A stretch of 64,000 bases of DNA, taken from contig NZ_CP118615.1 in assembly GCF_028993575.1 (NCBI RefSeq), forward strand, positions 1,240,001 through 1,304,000. Reading direction: 5' to 3'. This DNA comes from Micromonospora cathayae. Its GTDB lineage: Bacteria > Actinomycetota > Actinomycetes > Mycobacteriales > Micromonosporaceae. The translations under genes and the position numbers were made by a program. A model generated the notes under the pieces. That model was not told the origin of the DNA, made no database searches, and worked only from the letters and a program-made list of their open reading frames with translations. Positions 1-8,515 of the stretch are shown here, one piece after another; position 1 is the stretch's first letter, and each line of letters starts with the position of its first letter.

Positions 1-156
1 TCCGAGGTGGCCTACGTCACCCGCGCCGCCGACGACCCGGAGAAGCGCCGGCCGGACCTCACCCTGGCCCGGGAACTGCTCGGATACGAACCCCGGATCA
101 CGCCCGAGGACGGCCTCCGACGCACGATCGACCACTTCCGGCAGCGGATGGGGTGA
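1..156 (+). CDS. UDP-glucuronate decarboxylase-like NAD-dependent epimerase, C-terminal end only
   Basis: Only the last 51 codons are in the window, ending at the TGA at 154-156. The tail contains RRPDLTLARELLGYEP followed by GLRRTIDHFR, which is the usual C-terminus of extended SDR sugar-nucleotide enzymes of the UDP-glucuronate decarboxylase (UXS) type. Such enzymes make UDP-xylose or related precursors for cell-envelope glycans. The three LCP polymer-transferase genes that follow fit an envelope-biosynthesis neighbourhood. The catalytic Tyr-x-x-x-Lys region lies outside the window, so the exact substrate cannot be decided. Confidence 0.75.
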   Translation, partial: SEVAYVTRAADDPEKRRPDLTLARELLGYEPRITPEDGLRRTIDHFRQRMG

Positions 157-219
157 CCGTCCGGTAGCGGGACCCGAACCGCGTTGCTTCACCTGAAGGC
201 GTGACTGGCCCCGGGTACG

Positions 220-225
220 TACCCT
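220..225 (+). promoter_or_regulatory. -10 box TACCCT for a leaderless LCP gene
   Basis: TACCCT lies 7 bases before the ATG at 233 and there is no Shine-Dalgarno sequence. A transcript would begin at or next to the start codon. This spacing recurs through the window and fixes the long Pro/Gly-rich start of the following gene. Confidence 0.5.
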
Positions 226-232
226 GAGTTAC

Positions 233-1450
233 ATGTCAGCGACCATGCCAGCCGGCCTCCGGCTCCCGTACCTGCACCGGGGTTCCGCCGGGCGCGCCTC
301 GGTCCCCGGCTCCGGCCCGACCGGGCGGGCCCGACCGGGTGGGCCGGCCGCCGGGTACCCGGACCACGACGGGCCCGGCCTGGCCGGTGGTGGGCCGACC
401 GGGCCGGGCGGCCCCGGGCGTCCGGTCGGCCCCGGTCGGCCCGGACCCCGGCCGCGCTGGGGGCGGATCGCGCTGGTCACCGGCGTGGTGGTGCTGGTGC
501 TCGCGCTGCTCGGCGGGATCGGTGCCTGGGTCTACGCCCGAGGACTGGACAAGGACCTCGCCCGGACCGACCCGTTCTCCGAGATCACCGACGGTCGGCC
601 GGCCAAGACGGTCGACGGCGCGCTGAACATCCTGCTGGTCGGCAGTGACTCGCGGGACCCGGACGCCCCGGTCGACCAGAAGAGCCAGTGGCGGGCCGAC
701 ACCATCATCGTGATGCACATCCCGTCGAACCACGCCGAGGCGTACCTGGTCTCCATCCCCCGTGACCTGTACGTGCCGATCCCGGAGAGCGCGAACGCGG
801 ACTGCGCCTCCGGTCAGCGCGGGAAGATCAACGCGGCGTTCGCGTTCGGCGGTCTGCCGCTGGCGGTACGGACCGTGGAGTGCTTCACCGACGTGCACCT
901 GGACCACGTGATGGCGATCGACTTCGCCGGCTTCAAGCAGGTCACCGACGCCCTCGGCGGGGTCGACCTGCCGGTGGAGCGGACCATCACCTCGATCCAC
1001 AAGCCGTACCGGACCTTCACCAAGGGCGTCAACCACATGAACGGGGCCGAGGCGCTGGACTGGATCCGCCAGCGCAAGCAGTTCCCCCAGGGTGACTTCG
1101 CCCGGATGCGGCACCAGCAGGAGTTCCTCCGGGCCCTGATGGACAAGGCGGCGAGCAGCGGCACGCTGAGCAACCCCCGGAAGCTGAACGCCTTCCTCCA
1201 GTCGGTGACCGCCGCGGTGACCGTGGACGAGGGTTTCTCGCTGGTCGACATGGCGATGCAGTTCCGGAAGCTGCGGGGGGACAACCTCACCTTCGTGACC
1301 AGCCCGCACAACGGCAGCGAGACCATCGACGGCGAGTCGGTGGTGGTCTCCGACCGGGAGAAGGCGTTGGCGATGTACCGGGCGATGACCAAGGACGAGA
1401 TGGCCCAGTGGGTCAAGGCGAACCAGCCGGCCCCCAAGGCCGGCGGCTGA
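233..1450 (+). CDS. LytR-CpsA-Psr (LCP) family cell-wall polymer transferase 1
   Basis: This 405-residue protein has a cytoplasmic Pro/Gly-rich N-terminus (about 1-75), one membrane helix (about 78-100, LVTGVVVLVLALLGGIGAWV) and an extracellular LCP domain from about residue 130. Visible LCP motifs are LLVGSDSRD, RADTIIVMHI and SIPRDLYVPIP, whose Asp and Arg residues bind the prenyl-pyrophosphate substrate in known family members. LCP enzymes move glycopolymers such as arabinogalactan or teichoic-type chains from a lipid carrier onto peptidoglycan. The start at 233 is supported by a -10 box 7 bases upstream. It is the first of three tandem paralogues, so their acceptors or polymers may differ; that part is inference. 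Confidence 0.9.
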   Translation: MSATMPAGLRLPYLHRGSAGRASVPGSGPTGRARPGGPAAGYPDHDGPGLAGGGPTGPGGPGRPVGPGRPGPRPRWGRIALVTGVVVLVLALLGGIGAWVYARGLDKDLARTDPFSEITDGRPAKTVDGALNILLVGSDSRDPDAPVDQKSQWRADTIIVMHIPSNHAEAYLVSIPRDLYVPIPESANADCASGQRGKINAAFAFGGLPLAVRTVECFTDVHLDHVMAIDFAGFKQVTDALGGVDLPVERTITSIHKPYRTFTKGVNHMNGAEALDWIRQRKQFPQGDFARMRHQQEFLRALMDKAASSGTLSNPRKLNAFLQSVTAAVTVDEGFSLVDMAMQFRKLRGDNLTFVTSPHNGSETIDGESVVVSDREKALAMYRAMTKDEMAQWVKANQPAPKAGG

Positions 1451-1517
1451 CCAACGGTCCTGGTCATGGCCCGGATGGTCAGGGTCCGACGGACTCCGCC
1501 CTGAACTGTTCGACGGA

Positions 1518-1581
1518 CGTGGAAACCGATCGGCGGTCGGTACGCCCCGGTGGGCGGGCCGGCCGCCGATCGGTTTCCACG
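1518..1581 (+). terminator. Long perfect inverted repeat after LCP gene 1, probable terminator
   Basis: Nineteen bases at 1518-1536 (CGTGGAAACCGATCGGCGG) are exactly complementary to 1563-1581, with a 26-base loop. It sits 68 bases past the stop of the first LCP gene and before the start of the second. There is no T-run, which is normal for actinobacterial terminators. A binding site or mobile-element remnant is less likely. Confidence 0.6.
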
Positions 1582-1709
1582 GCTCAGCCGTTCGGTCACT
1601 AGATGGCATCGATGTCCGGAAGACCGGAAACGGCGCGCCGATGAACTCGCCAGATCGGAATCGGATCCGTAAAGTGATCCCGCCCCCGATCTCGCGAGCT
1701 GGAGAACGC

Positions 1710-2924
1710 ATGCCGGTTCAGTCCCGTCGTCGCCCTCCGTCACGCGAACCCGTACCCTCGGCCGGTCGGGTCTCCGCGTCCGTCGTTCCGCCGCCCCGCC
1801 GGGGCGGTAGCCGTGCCGGTGACGGCCCGCCGAAGCGCAAGCGCCGCAAGGACCCGCTCTGGGCCCGGCTGACCGTGGTGGTCGGCGCGGTGCTGATGAT
1901 GACCAGTGGTGCCGCGATCGTGGGCAGCAAGGCGATCATCGGTCAGGCCACCGGGAACATCTCCCAGCAGAACCTGCTCGGCGACGCGGGCAAGACCGAC
2001 GCCGAGGGCGGCGACACCCTCGAGGGCCCGATCGACATGCTGCTGCTCGGCGTGGACGCGCGGGCGAACTCGGGTGACGACGTACGCGCCGACAGCATCA
2101 TCGTGCTGCACATTCCGGCGACGCACGACCAGGCGTACCTGATCTCGATTCCCCGGGACACCGAGGCGTACATTCCGGCGTTCCCGAAGACCGGGTTCGA
2201 CGGCGGCACCGAAAAGATCAACGCCGCTTTCCAGTTCGGGATGCGCAACGGGGGCGGCTGGGCCGGCGGTGCGCAGCTCATGGCGCAGACCATCAAGAAG
2301 ATGACCGGGGTCAGCTTCGACGGTGCCGCCATCATCAACTTCGGCGGTTTCAAGAAGGTGATCGACGCCCTGGGCACGGTACGCATCTGCGTCACCCAGG
2401 AGGTCACGTCGTACCACATGAAGTACGTCGACGGTAAGCCGATGTGGAACGCCGAGGCGCGCAAGACCGGCAAGCCGATGAAGCCGGTGGTGCACAAGAA
2501 GGGCTGCCGGGAGATGGAGGGCTGGGAGGCCCTCGACTACTCCCGCCAGCGGTACGGTCTGAAGAACAGCGACTACGACCGCCAGCAGAACCAGCAGCAG
2601 CTGATCAAGGCGATGGCGAAGAAGGCGATCAGCGACGGCGCGATGACCAACCCGCTGAAGCTGAAGAAGCTGATGGAGGCCGCCGGGGACACGCTCGTCC
2701 TGGACACCGGTCGGGCCGACGTGGCGGACCTGGTCTTCACCCTGCGCGGGGTCACCGACAACGAGCTGACCATGCTCCGGACGAACAACGGCACGTACCA
2801 CGTCAACGAGCACGGCCGGGAGTCGCTCAGCCCGCTGACCCTGGACATGTTCCAGGCGGTCAAGAACGACAAGCTCTCCGAGTTCGTGTTCGCGAATCCG
2901 GGCGTGCTCTCCACCCGCAAGTAG
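1710..2924 (+). CDS. LytR-CpsA-Psr (LCP) family cell-wall polymer transferase 2
   Basis: The protein of 404 residues starts at the ATG at 1710, which has GGAG five bases upstream (1701-1704); an in-frame ATG at 1641 lacks a comparable ribosome site. A basic N-terminus (KRKRRK near residue 42) leads into a membrane helix at about 52-72 and then the LCP domain. The domain shows LLLGVDAR, RADSIIVLHIPATHDQAYLISIPRD and the later DYSRQRYGLKNSDYDRQQNQQQ, typical of the family. Its predicted role is attachment of secondary cell-wall polymers to peptidoglycan outside the membrane. It is closer in sequence to LCP 3 downstream (shared SRQR/VRQRY...DYDRQ..QQQ stretch) than to LCP 1. Confidence 0.9.
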   Translation: MPVQSRRRPPSREPVPSAGRVSASVVPPPRRGGSRAGDGPPKRKRRKDPLWARLTVVVGAVLMMTSGAAIVGSKAIIGQATGNISQQNLLGDAGKTDAEGGDTLEGPIDMLLLGVDARANSGDDVRADSIIVLHIPATHDQAYLISIPRDTEAYIPAFPKTGFDGGTEKINAAFQFGMRNGGGWAGGAQLMAQTIKKMTGVSFDGAAIINFGGFKKVIDALGTVRICVTQEVTSYHMKYVDGKPMWNAEARKTGKPMKPVVHKKGCREMEGWEALDYSRQRYGLKNSDYDRQQNQQQLIKAMAKKAISDGAMTNPLKLKKLMEAAGDTLVLDTGRADVADLVFTLRGVTDNELTMLRTNNGTYHVNEHGRESLSPLTLDMFQAVKNDKLSEFVFANPGVLSTRK

Positions 2925-3176
2925 CGGCTTCCCCGGCCGCGGGGACGCCTGGCTCGGAGACACCCTCGGGGGACAGCCCGGCGGATCGGACGAAAGCCAC
3001 TCATGTCGCGGATCGCCCCCCTAGCCTGAAGGTGAGCAGGATTCACCTGCCGGCTGGGGGGAGGCGTCACGTCCAGGTCGGAGCGGGGCAGGACGGGTAC
3101 AGCCGGGCGTCGACCGGCCGGCCGCACGCCGCGCTGGGCGCGGCTGCTGATCGGCGTCGGCGTCGCGCTGGCGCTG

Positions 3177-4112
3177 GTGGCGGCCGTCGCGGTGGTGGGC
3201 GTACAGGCCCTCACCGAACGGTACGACCGTTCGGTGGCCCGGGGACACCTGCTCGACGACGACGTCCGCCGGGACCGGACCGACCCGGACGGCCCGCTGA
3301 CGTACCTGCTGGTCGGCTCCGACCGGTTCGGCAACGTCGGGAAAGCCGACGAGCGCTCGGACACCATCCTGGTCGTGCACCTGCCGGCCGGGCTGAAACG
3401 GGCCTACCTGATCTCCGTACCCCGGGACCTGCTGGTGGCCGTCCCGCCCGCCCCGAACGGGTACGGCGGCGGCCAGGACAAGATCAATGCCGCGTACGAC
3501 CTGGGCGGCGGGGGCGAGGCGGGCAGCCGGCTGCTGTCGGCGACCCTGCACCGGCTCACCCGGCTGGAGTTCGACGGCGCCGCCATGATCGACTTCACCG
3601 GGCTCCGCAAGGTCATCGACCTGCTCGGCGGGGTCCGGATGTGCGTCGACACCGAGGTCCGTTCGGTGCACACCGGCACGGTCTTCGCCCCCGGTTGTCA
3701 GCAGATGGACGGGGCGCGGGCGCTGGACTACGTCCGGCAGCGCTACGACCTGCCCGGCGGCGACTACGACCGGCAGCGCCACCAGCAGCAGCTCCTGCAC
3801 GCCATGCTCCAGCGGGCCGGCGAGACCAACCTGCGCGGCGACCCGCTCAAGCTGGACGAGGTGATCCGCGCGGTGGGCGGTTCGCTGACCGTCGACACCA
3901 ACGGCGTACCCCTGGAGGACCTGGTGCTGGCGCTGCGCGCGCTACCCTCCGACGGGCTGGTCGGCCTCCAGGTGCCGTCGTCGCCGCAGGTCATCAGCGG
4001 GGTGTCGTACGTCGTGCTGGACAACGGCGGCAACGGGCTGTTCGAGTCGGTCCGTACCGGGCGGGCCGCCCAGTGGACCGCCGCGAACCCCCGGTGGGTG
4101 AACCACCTCTGA
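3177..4112 (+). CDS. LytR-CpsA-Psr (LCP) family transferase 3, start uncertain
   Basis: The LCP domain is intact (LLVGSDRFG, RSDTILVVHLPAGLKRAYLISVPRD, YVRQRYDLPGGDYDRQRHQQQ). The first ATG/GTG in frame is the GTG at 3177, but it cuts the membrane helix in half. The frame stays open back to the TGA at 3033, and the codons from about 3141 encode RLLIGVGVALALVAAVAVVGV, the expected membrane anchor. No ATG, GTG or TTG exists between 3036 and 3176 in this frame, although a perfect GGGGGAGG lies at 3056-3063. The true start is therefore unusual (for example GTC at 3066), or a base is missing from the G-run. The 3' end is certain. Confidence 0.8.
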   Translation: MAAVAVVGVQALTERYDRSVARGHLLDDDVRRDRTDPDGPLTYLLVGSDRFGNVGKADERSDTILVVHLPAGLKRAYLISVPRDLLVAVPPAPNGYGGGQDKINAAYDLGGGGEAGSRLLSATLHRLTRLEFDGAAMIDFTGLRKVIDLLGGVRMCVDTEVRSVHTGTVFAPGCQQMDGARALDYVRQRYDLPGGDYDRQRHQQQLLHAMLQRAGETNLRGDPLKLDEVIRAVGGSLTVDTNGVPLEDLVLALRALPSDGLVGLQVPSSPQVISGVSYVVLDNGGNGLFESVRTGRAAQWTAANPRWVNHL

Positions 4113-4126
4113 GCCCCGGCGACAGC

Positions 4127-4132
4127 TAACCT
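4127..4132 (+). promoter_or_regulatory. -10 box TAACCT for leaderless rhodanese gene
   Basis: TAACCT is six bases before the GTG at 4139, with no ribosome-binding site between them. This supports the GTG start over the in-frame ATG at 4163. Confidence 0.5.
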
Positions 4133-4138
4133 GTTTCC

Positions 4139-4474
4139 GTGTTCGGACCCCAGGTACCCACCATGACCGTGAACGACGTCGCCGACGACACCTACCTGCT
4201 GGACGTGCGGGAGGACGACGAGTGGGCGGCCGGGCACGCCCCCGGCGCGCACCACCTGCCGATGATGGAACTGCCCGCCCGGATCGCCGAGGTGCCCAAC
4301 GACCGGGACGTGGCGGTGATCTGCCGCTCCGGCGGTCGTTCCGCCCAGGTCGTCGCGTACCTGATGAACAACGGCTGGGACCAGGTCCGCAACGTCGAGG
4401 GCGGGATGGGCCACTGGGCCGCCGCCGGCCGACCGGTGACCACCGACAGCGGCGCGCCGGGCCACGTCATCTGA
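4139..4474 (+). CDS. Rhodanese-like domain protein (single domain)
   Basis: A 111-residue single rhodanese domain. The active-site loop CRSGGRS contains the sulfur-accepting cysteine, and the LLDVREDDEWAAGHAPGA segment is the family's CH2A-type motif. Such proteins carry persulfide sulfur or act in thiol chemistry in the cytoplasm; the physiological partner is not shown by the context. The start at GTG 4139 is set by a -10 box six bases upstream. The gene lies 10 bases ahead of the phosphodiesterase gene and is probably co-transcribed with it. Confidence 0.9.
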   Translation: MFGPQVPTMTVNDVADDTYLLDVREDDEWAAGHAPGAHHLPMMELPARIAEVPNDRDVAVICRSGGRSAQVVAYLMNNGWDQVRNVEGGMGHWAAAGRPVTTDSGAPGHVI

Positions 4475-4484
4475 CCCAGCGGCG

Positions 4485-5285
4485 ATGAGCGGTCCCCTGG
4501 TCTTCGCCCACCGAGGCTCCTCCGCCGACCTGCCCGAGCACACCCTCGCGGCGTACCTGCGGGCGCTCGACGAGGGCGCCGACGGGCTGGAGTGCGACGT
4601 CCGGCTGACCCGGGACGGGCACCTGGTCTGCCTGCACGACCGGCGGCTGGACCGGACCAGCAACGGGCGGGGGCGGGTCAGCGCGTACACGCTGGCCGAG
4701 CTGGAGGCGTTGGACTTCGGCTCGTGGCACCCCGGCTGCGCCCCACCGGACCCGGACGAGCCGGTCGACCCCACGCGTACCCGGCTGCTCACCCTGGAAC
4801 GGCTGCTCGACGCGGTCCGGGCCGCCGGCCGGCCGGTCCGGCTGCTGATCGAGACCAAACACCCCACCCGGCACGGTGCCGGCGTGGAACGACGGCTGGT
4901 CGAACTGCTCCGCCGGTACGGGCTGGCCGAGCCGCGCCCGGACGACCCGGTACGGGTGGTGGTGATGTCGTTCGCCCCGCTGGCGATCCGCCGGATCCGG
5001 GAACTCGCGCCGGCGCTGGAGACGGTGCTGCTGCTGGAGGTACTGCCGGCCTGGCTGCGGGCCGGCCGGCTGCCGTTCGGGGTCCGGATCGCCGGGCCGG
5101 GGGTGGCCCTGGTCCGGGCCCGGCCGCAGCTGATCCCGGCCCTGCGCGCCGCCGGCCACCAGGTGTACGTCTGGACGGTCAACGAGCCGGCCGACCTCGA
5201 CCTCGTCCTCGCCGCCGAGGTGGACGGGATCATCACCGACCGGCCGGCCCTCGCGCTGGCCCACTGCGGCCGGCCCACCGCCTGA
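4485..5285 (+). CDS. Glycerophosphodiester phosphodiesterase family protein
   Basis: This 266-residue protein begins with the GDPD signature FAHRGSSADLPEHTLAAY and continues with GLECDVRLTRDGHLVCLHD, giving the catalytic His pair and the Glu/Asp metal ligands. LIETKHP and VYVWTVNEPADL are the later conserved strands, and the length fits cytoplasmic UgpQ-type enzymes. It hydrolyses glycerophosphodiesters to glycerol-3-phosphate and an alcohol, as in phospholipid turnover. There is no signal peptide. It follows the rhodanese gene by ten bases. Confidence 0.9.
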   Translation: MSGPLVFAHRGSSADLPEHTLAAYLRALDEGADGLECDVRLTRDGHLVCLHDRRLDRTSNGRGRVSAYTLAELEALDFGSWHPGCAPPDPDEPVDPTRTRLLTLERLLDAVRAAGRPVRLLIETKHPTRHGAGVERRLVELLRRYGLAEPRPDDPVRVVVMSFAPLAIRRIRELAPALETVLLLEVLPAWLRAGRLPFGVRIAGPGVALVRARPQLIPALRAAGHQVYVWTVNEPADLDLVLAAEVDGIITDRPALALAHCGRPTA

Positions 5286-5356
5286 TCCCCGTACCGCCAT
5301 GCCCCGGGCGTGATCCGCCCGCGCCCCGACCACGGCGCATGCCCGCCGCCCGGTCT

Positions 5357-5437
5357 GTCGCGGCCGACCCGCCGGGTGTGCCCGGTCGCAGACCCGCCGG
5401 GTATACCCCGTCGCGGCCGACCCGCCGGGTGAGCACG
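5357..5437. repeat. Three tandem units around GACCCGCCGGGT
   Basis: Units of 28, 25 and 28 bases at 5357-5384, 5385-5409 and 5410-5437 each begin GTCGC and contain GACCCGCCGGGT. The array fills most of the 205-base gap between the phosphodiesterase and the histidine kinase. Nothing else is seen there apart from a weak CACACT -10 box at 5478-5483. Confidence 0.7.
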
Positions 5438-5490
5438 CCTGTTCCGACCGGGGGTGCCCAAAGGGGGATCGACAGGGCACACTCTGGGTC

Positions 5491-6948
5491 ATGCCGGAGC
5501 GACCTGACTACGCCGCTCTCATCGCCGGCCACACCGTCGTCATCGAGATGATCAACTCTGGCGACGCCGGGCTGCCCGTGCTCACCCAGCTGCTCCGGGT
5601 GGCCCAGCCCACGCTCGGTGCGGCGGGCATGGCCTTCGTCGAGTTCGCCCCGACCGGCGGCCGGGTGATCGCCGCGACCGGCGCGGCCGAGTGGGCGATC
5701 GGCCGCCCGCTGCCGCCGTCCGACCCGGCCACCTCCTGCCTGATGCGCGGTCCCCGGGTGCAGCAGGTCCGGGTGGACCAGCAGCCCGGAAGCTACGCCG
5801 CGGAACTGACCCGGCGGGGGCTGTACTGCCTGGTCGCCGCCCGCGCCGAGATCGCCGGCCTGCCGGTGGGCAGCCTGCACGCCCTCTACCCGACCGACGG
5901 CGAGGAGATCACCGGGGAGCCCTCGGTGATCGGTTACCTCGCCACCTGCGTCGCGCACATGTACGGCGACCAGACCGGCCTGCCGGTGCACGGGGACGGG
6001 CCGGTGGTGGCCGCGCTCGCCGACGGGCTGGCCGTGGTCGACCGCAACGGCGGCGTACGCCTGTGGAACCCGGCCGCCGCCCGGGTCACCGGCCGTACCG
6101 CCGCACAGGCCCTCAACGAACCGCTGCCGTTCCCGCTGCCCCCGCCCGGCCAGGTGCTCGACCACCGGCTACCGGACGGGCGCTGGTTGCGGGTCACCGC
6201 CGGGGAACTCCCCGGGCCGGGTCAGCTGCGGGTGGTGACCTTCCGCGACATCACCGACCAGCACCGCCGCGACCAGGACCGAGACCTCTTCGTCGCGGTG
6301 ACCAGCCACGAGCTGCGTACCCCGGTCACCGTCATCAAGGGGTACGCGAACACCCTCACCGACCACTGGGACTCGCTCACCGACGCCGACCGTCGCCAGG
6401 CCGCCCGGGTGATCGGGCAACGCGCCAACGAACTGGCCCGCCTGGTCGACCGGTTGCTCTCCTCCGCCACCGACATCGGGCCGGGCGCGGACACCCCACG
6501 GACCGCCTTCGATCTCGTCGAGGCGCTCGGGTCGGCGGTCGCCGACCTGCCCGGCGAGCTGCGCCAGCGGATCGTCCTCCGGCTGCCGGCCCGGTTGCCG
6601 CAGGTCCTCGGCAGCCGACCCGACCTGGCCACCGTGCTGACCGAGCTGACCACCAACGCCGACAAGTACTCCGCGCCGGGCTCCCCCATCGAGATCAGCG
6701 CCGACGCCGACGAGCACACCGTGTCGTTCCGGGTCAGCGACCGGGGCATCGGCATCCGACCGCAGCACGTGGAACGGGCCTTCGAGCGGTTCTGGCAGGG
6801 CGAGTCGGGTGACCGGCGGCGGTATCCGGGGGCCGGGCTCGGCCTGTACCTGGTCCGCCGGATCGTGGAGCAGCAGAACGGGTGGGTATCCCTACGACCG
6901 AGGCCGGGTGGGGGTACCGTCGCAGAGGTGCGACTGCCGCGCGGGTGA
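5491..6948 (+). CDS. GAF/PAS sensor histidine kinase (orphan)
   Basis: A 485-residue soluble kinase. A GAF-like domain spans about 1-165 and a PAS segment about 170-255 (LADGLAVVDRNGGVRLWNPAAARVTG). The HisKA dimerisation helix carries His273 in TSHELRTPVTVIKGY, followed by a HATPase domain with the N box (LTTNADKYSAPGSP), DRGIGI and GAGLGLYLV. There is no membrane helix, so it should sense a cytosolic signal. No response regulator is adjacent; the next gene encodes a second HATPase fold. A CACACT box seven bases before the ATG suggests leaderless transcription. Confidence 0.9.
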   Translation: MPERPDYAALIAGHTVVIEMINSGDAGLPVLTQLLRVAQPTLGAAGMAFVEFAPTGGRVIAATGAAEWAIGRPLPPSDPATSCLMRGPRVQQVRVDQQPGSYAAELTRRGLYCLVAARAEIAGLPVGSLHALYPTDGEEITGEPSVIGYLATCVAHMYGDQTGLPVHGDGPVVAALADGLAVVDRNGGVRLWNPAAARVTGRTAAQALNEPLPFPLPPPGQVLDHRLPDGRWLRVTAGELPGPGQLRVVTFRDITDQHRRDQDRDLFVAVTSHELRTPVTVIKGYANTLTDHWDSLTDADRRQAARVIGQRANELARLVDRLLSSATDIGPGADTPRTAFDLVEALGSAVADLPGELRQRIVLRLPARLPQVLGSRPDLATVLTELTTNADKYSAPGSPIEISADADEHTVSFRVSDRGIGIRPQHVERAFERFWQGESGDRRRYPGAGLGLYLVRRIVEQQNGWVSLRPRPGGGTVAEVRLPRG

Positions 6949-6987
6949 GGCCCCACCGGCGCGGGCGCACGGCGAGGAGGCACGGAC

Positions 6988-7437
6988 GTGTCGACGAGAT
7001 CGGCGGAGCGGTCCTGGTGCGTGGTGGTGCCCCACCACGCGACCGGAGCGCGCCTGGCCCGGCACCGCCTCGCCGGGGTGCTCGCCGACGAGGTGCCGCC
7101 AGCGCTGCTGGCCGATCTGGTGGCGGTCCTCGCCGAGCTGGTCGGGAACGCGGTCCGGCACGCCGAGCCGCTGCCCGGCGGCGTGGTGCGGGTGTCCTGG
7201 CGGCTGGTTTCCGTCGACGGCGGCCAACGCGTCCGGGTCCAGGTCACCGACGGCGGGGCGGCGTCGCCGCCCCGGATGCGCGCGGCCGGGCTGGACGCTG
7301 TCGACGGGCGCGGACTGCACATCGTGGCCGGCCTGGCGACCCGGTGGGGGGTCGAGCGGGACGGTCTGGGCCAGAGCGTCTGGGCCGACTTCGAGCCGAC
7401 CGGGGTGGCCCGGTCGGACCTGGTCGGCGCGGGCTGA
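6988..7437 (+). CDS. Anti-sigma-factor-type ATP-binding protein (HATPase fold)
   Basis: A 149-residue protein with the small HATPase fold seen in RsbW/SpoIIAB-like kinases: LVAVLAELVGNAVRHAEP is the N box and VTDGGAASPPRM plus VDGRGLHIVAGLATRWGV are the G boxes. Actinomycetes carry many such proteins, which usually bind sigma factors or anti-anti-sigma proteins. GGAGG (about 6976) precedes the GTG start at 6988. It is 39 bases behind the histidine kinase and may share its transcript. No STAS partner is visible nearby. Confidence 0.8.
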   Translation: MSTRSAERSWCVVVPHHATGARLARHRLAGVLADEVPPALLADLVAVLAELVGNAVRHAEPLPGGVVRVSWRLVSVDGGQRVRVQVTDGGAASPPRMRAAGLDAVDGRGLHIVAGLATRWGVERDGLGQSVWADFEPTGVARSDLVGAG

Positions 7438-7519
7438 GCCCCGCCGGGACCGGCACCGGAGGGCGGCGGTCACCCCGCGCCCCCACGTCGCAGCCGTCCG
7501 GCCCTTAGGCTGTCTCGCC

Positions 7520-8404
7520 GTGAGCAAGCGTCGAAAGAACCAGCGGACCACCGAAGCCGTCCCGAAGCGGGAGAAGGTGCGCGACATCTTCGTACCGCGC
7601 CCGTTCGAGGGACTGACCGACGAGCCGGAGTGGATCGCCCTGCGTGAGCTGGTCCCGGCCGCGTCCGCGCCGCTGCGGCTGACGCCCGCCCTGGTCGAGG
7701 AGTACGGCGAGCGCGAGGTCACCCTGGCGACCGTGCTGCCGATGGCCGCCCCGGCGATGACCAAGCCGGACGGCCGGGTCTTCGTCGGGCTGCAACGGCA
7801 CCTCCAGTCCGGCGACGTCTCCCGGGACCTGGCCGAGGCGCTGCTCTGCGCGCTGCGTACCGAGCCGGGCCGGTCGGTGGCGGTGCCCCCGCTGCCCGGC
7901 CCCGGCCCCCGGCTCCAGGACGTCCTGGTGGACGGCCCGCTGGAGGTCACCATGCACGACGGGTTCGAGTTCTGGCTCGACCCGGGCGCCACCGACGACC
8001 CGAACGTGCAGGCGTCCCTGGAGCGGGCCAACGCGGCCGTGTACCCGACCGTCCGGCTCACCGCCGCCCGCGCCGCGTACTGGTGTCAGGTGCCGGAGAA
8101 GGCGCACGTGCGCTGGGTACTGCCGGACGACGAGGACGCCGCCCTGGACGCGCTGGCCCGGCTCGGTACGGCCGGCACGCTGACGCTGGGCGAGCAGACC
8201 CGGTTCGCCGGCATGTTCCGGGCCCACGGGCGGCTCGTACCGGTGTGGGACCTGCCCGCCGAGCCGGCCGCGACGGAGTGGGAGGAGCCGCTGGCCGGCT
8301 TCGCCAAGCGGTACGCCGACGCGCTCGCCGACCCGACGCCGTTGGACGCCGCCGGTCGGCGCACCCGGCAGGGTCTGCTCGGCCGCCAGCTCACCCTCCG
8401 CTGA
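7520..8404 (+). CDS. DUF5926 family protein
   Basis: The 294-residue product begins MSKRRKNQRTTEAVPKREK, a basic start I recognise from the actinobacterial DUF5926 family. The rest is soluble and acidic, with no recognised catalytic motif. The start GTG at 7520 is chosen because TAGGCT lies eight bases upstream (7506-7511) and the conserved basic segment begins there; a longer in-frame reading upstream overlaps the previous gene and is not supported. Function is unknown. Confidence 0.8.
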   Translation: MSKRRKNQRTTEAVPKREKVRDIFVPRPFEGLTDEPEWIALRELVPAASAPLRLTPALVEEYGEREVTLATVLPMAAPAMTKPDGRVFVGLQRHLQSGDVSRDLAEALLCALRTEPGRSVAVPPLPGPGPRLQDVLVDGPLEVTMHDGFEFWLDPGATDDPNVQASLERANAAVYPTVRLTAARAAYWCQVPEKAHVRWVLPDDEDAALDALARLGTAGTLTLGEQTRFAGMFRAHGRLVPVWDLPAEPAATEWEEPLAGFAKRYADALADPTPLDAAGRRTRQGLLGRQLTLR

Positions 8405-8515
8405 GCCGCCGCCGGCCCGTCAACGACGGTGACCCGTTCGTCGCGGCCGGGTCGCTGCCTCTCCGCCGCCCGCTGAGTCGCCCCCTTCCCGGTTCCGCCG
8501 GGAGGGGGTCGGTAC

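Noticed and set aside
2444..4129. A 561-codon plus-strand frame across LCP genes 2 and 3
   Set aside because: It is out of frame with two LCP domains and its translation is Arg/Pro/Gly-rich with no domain.
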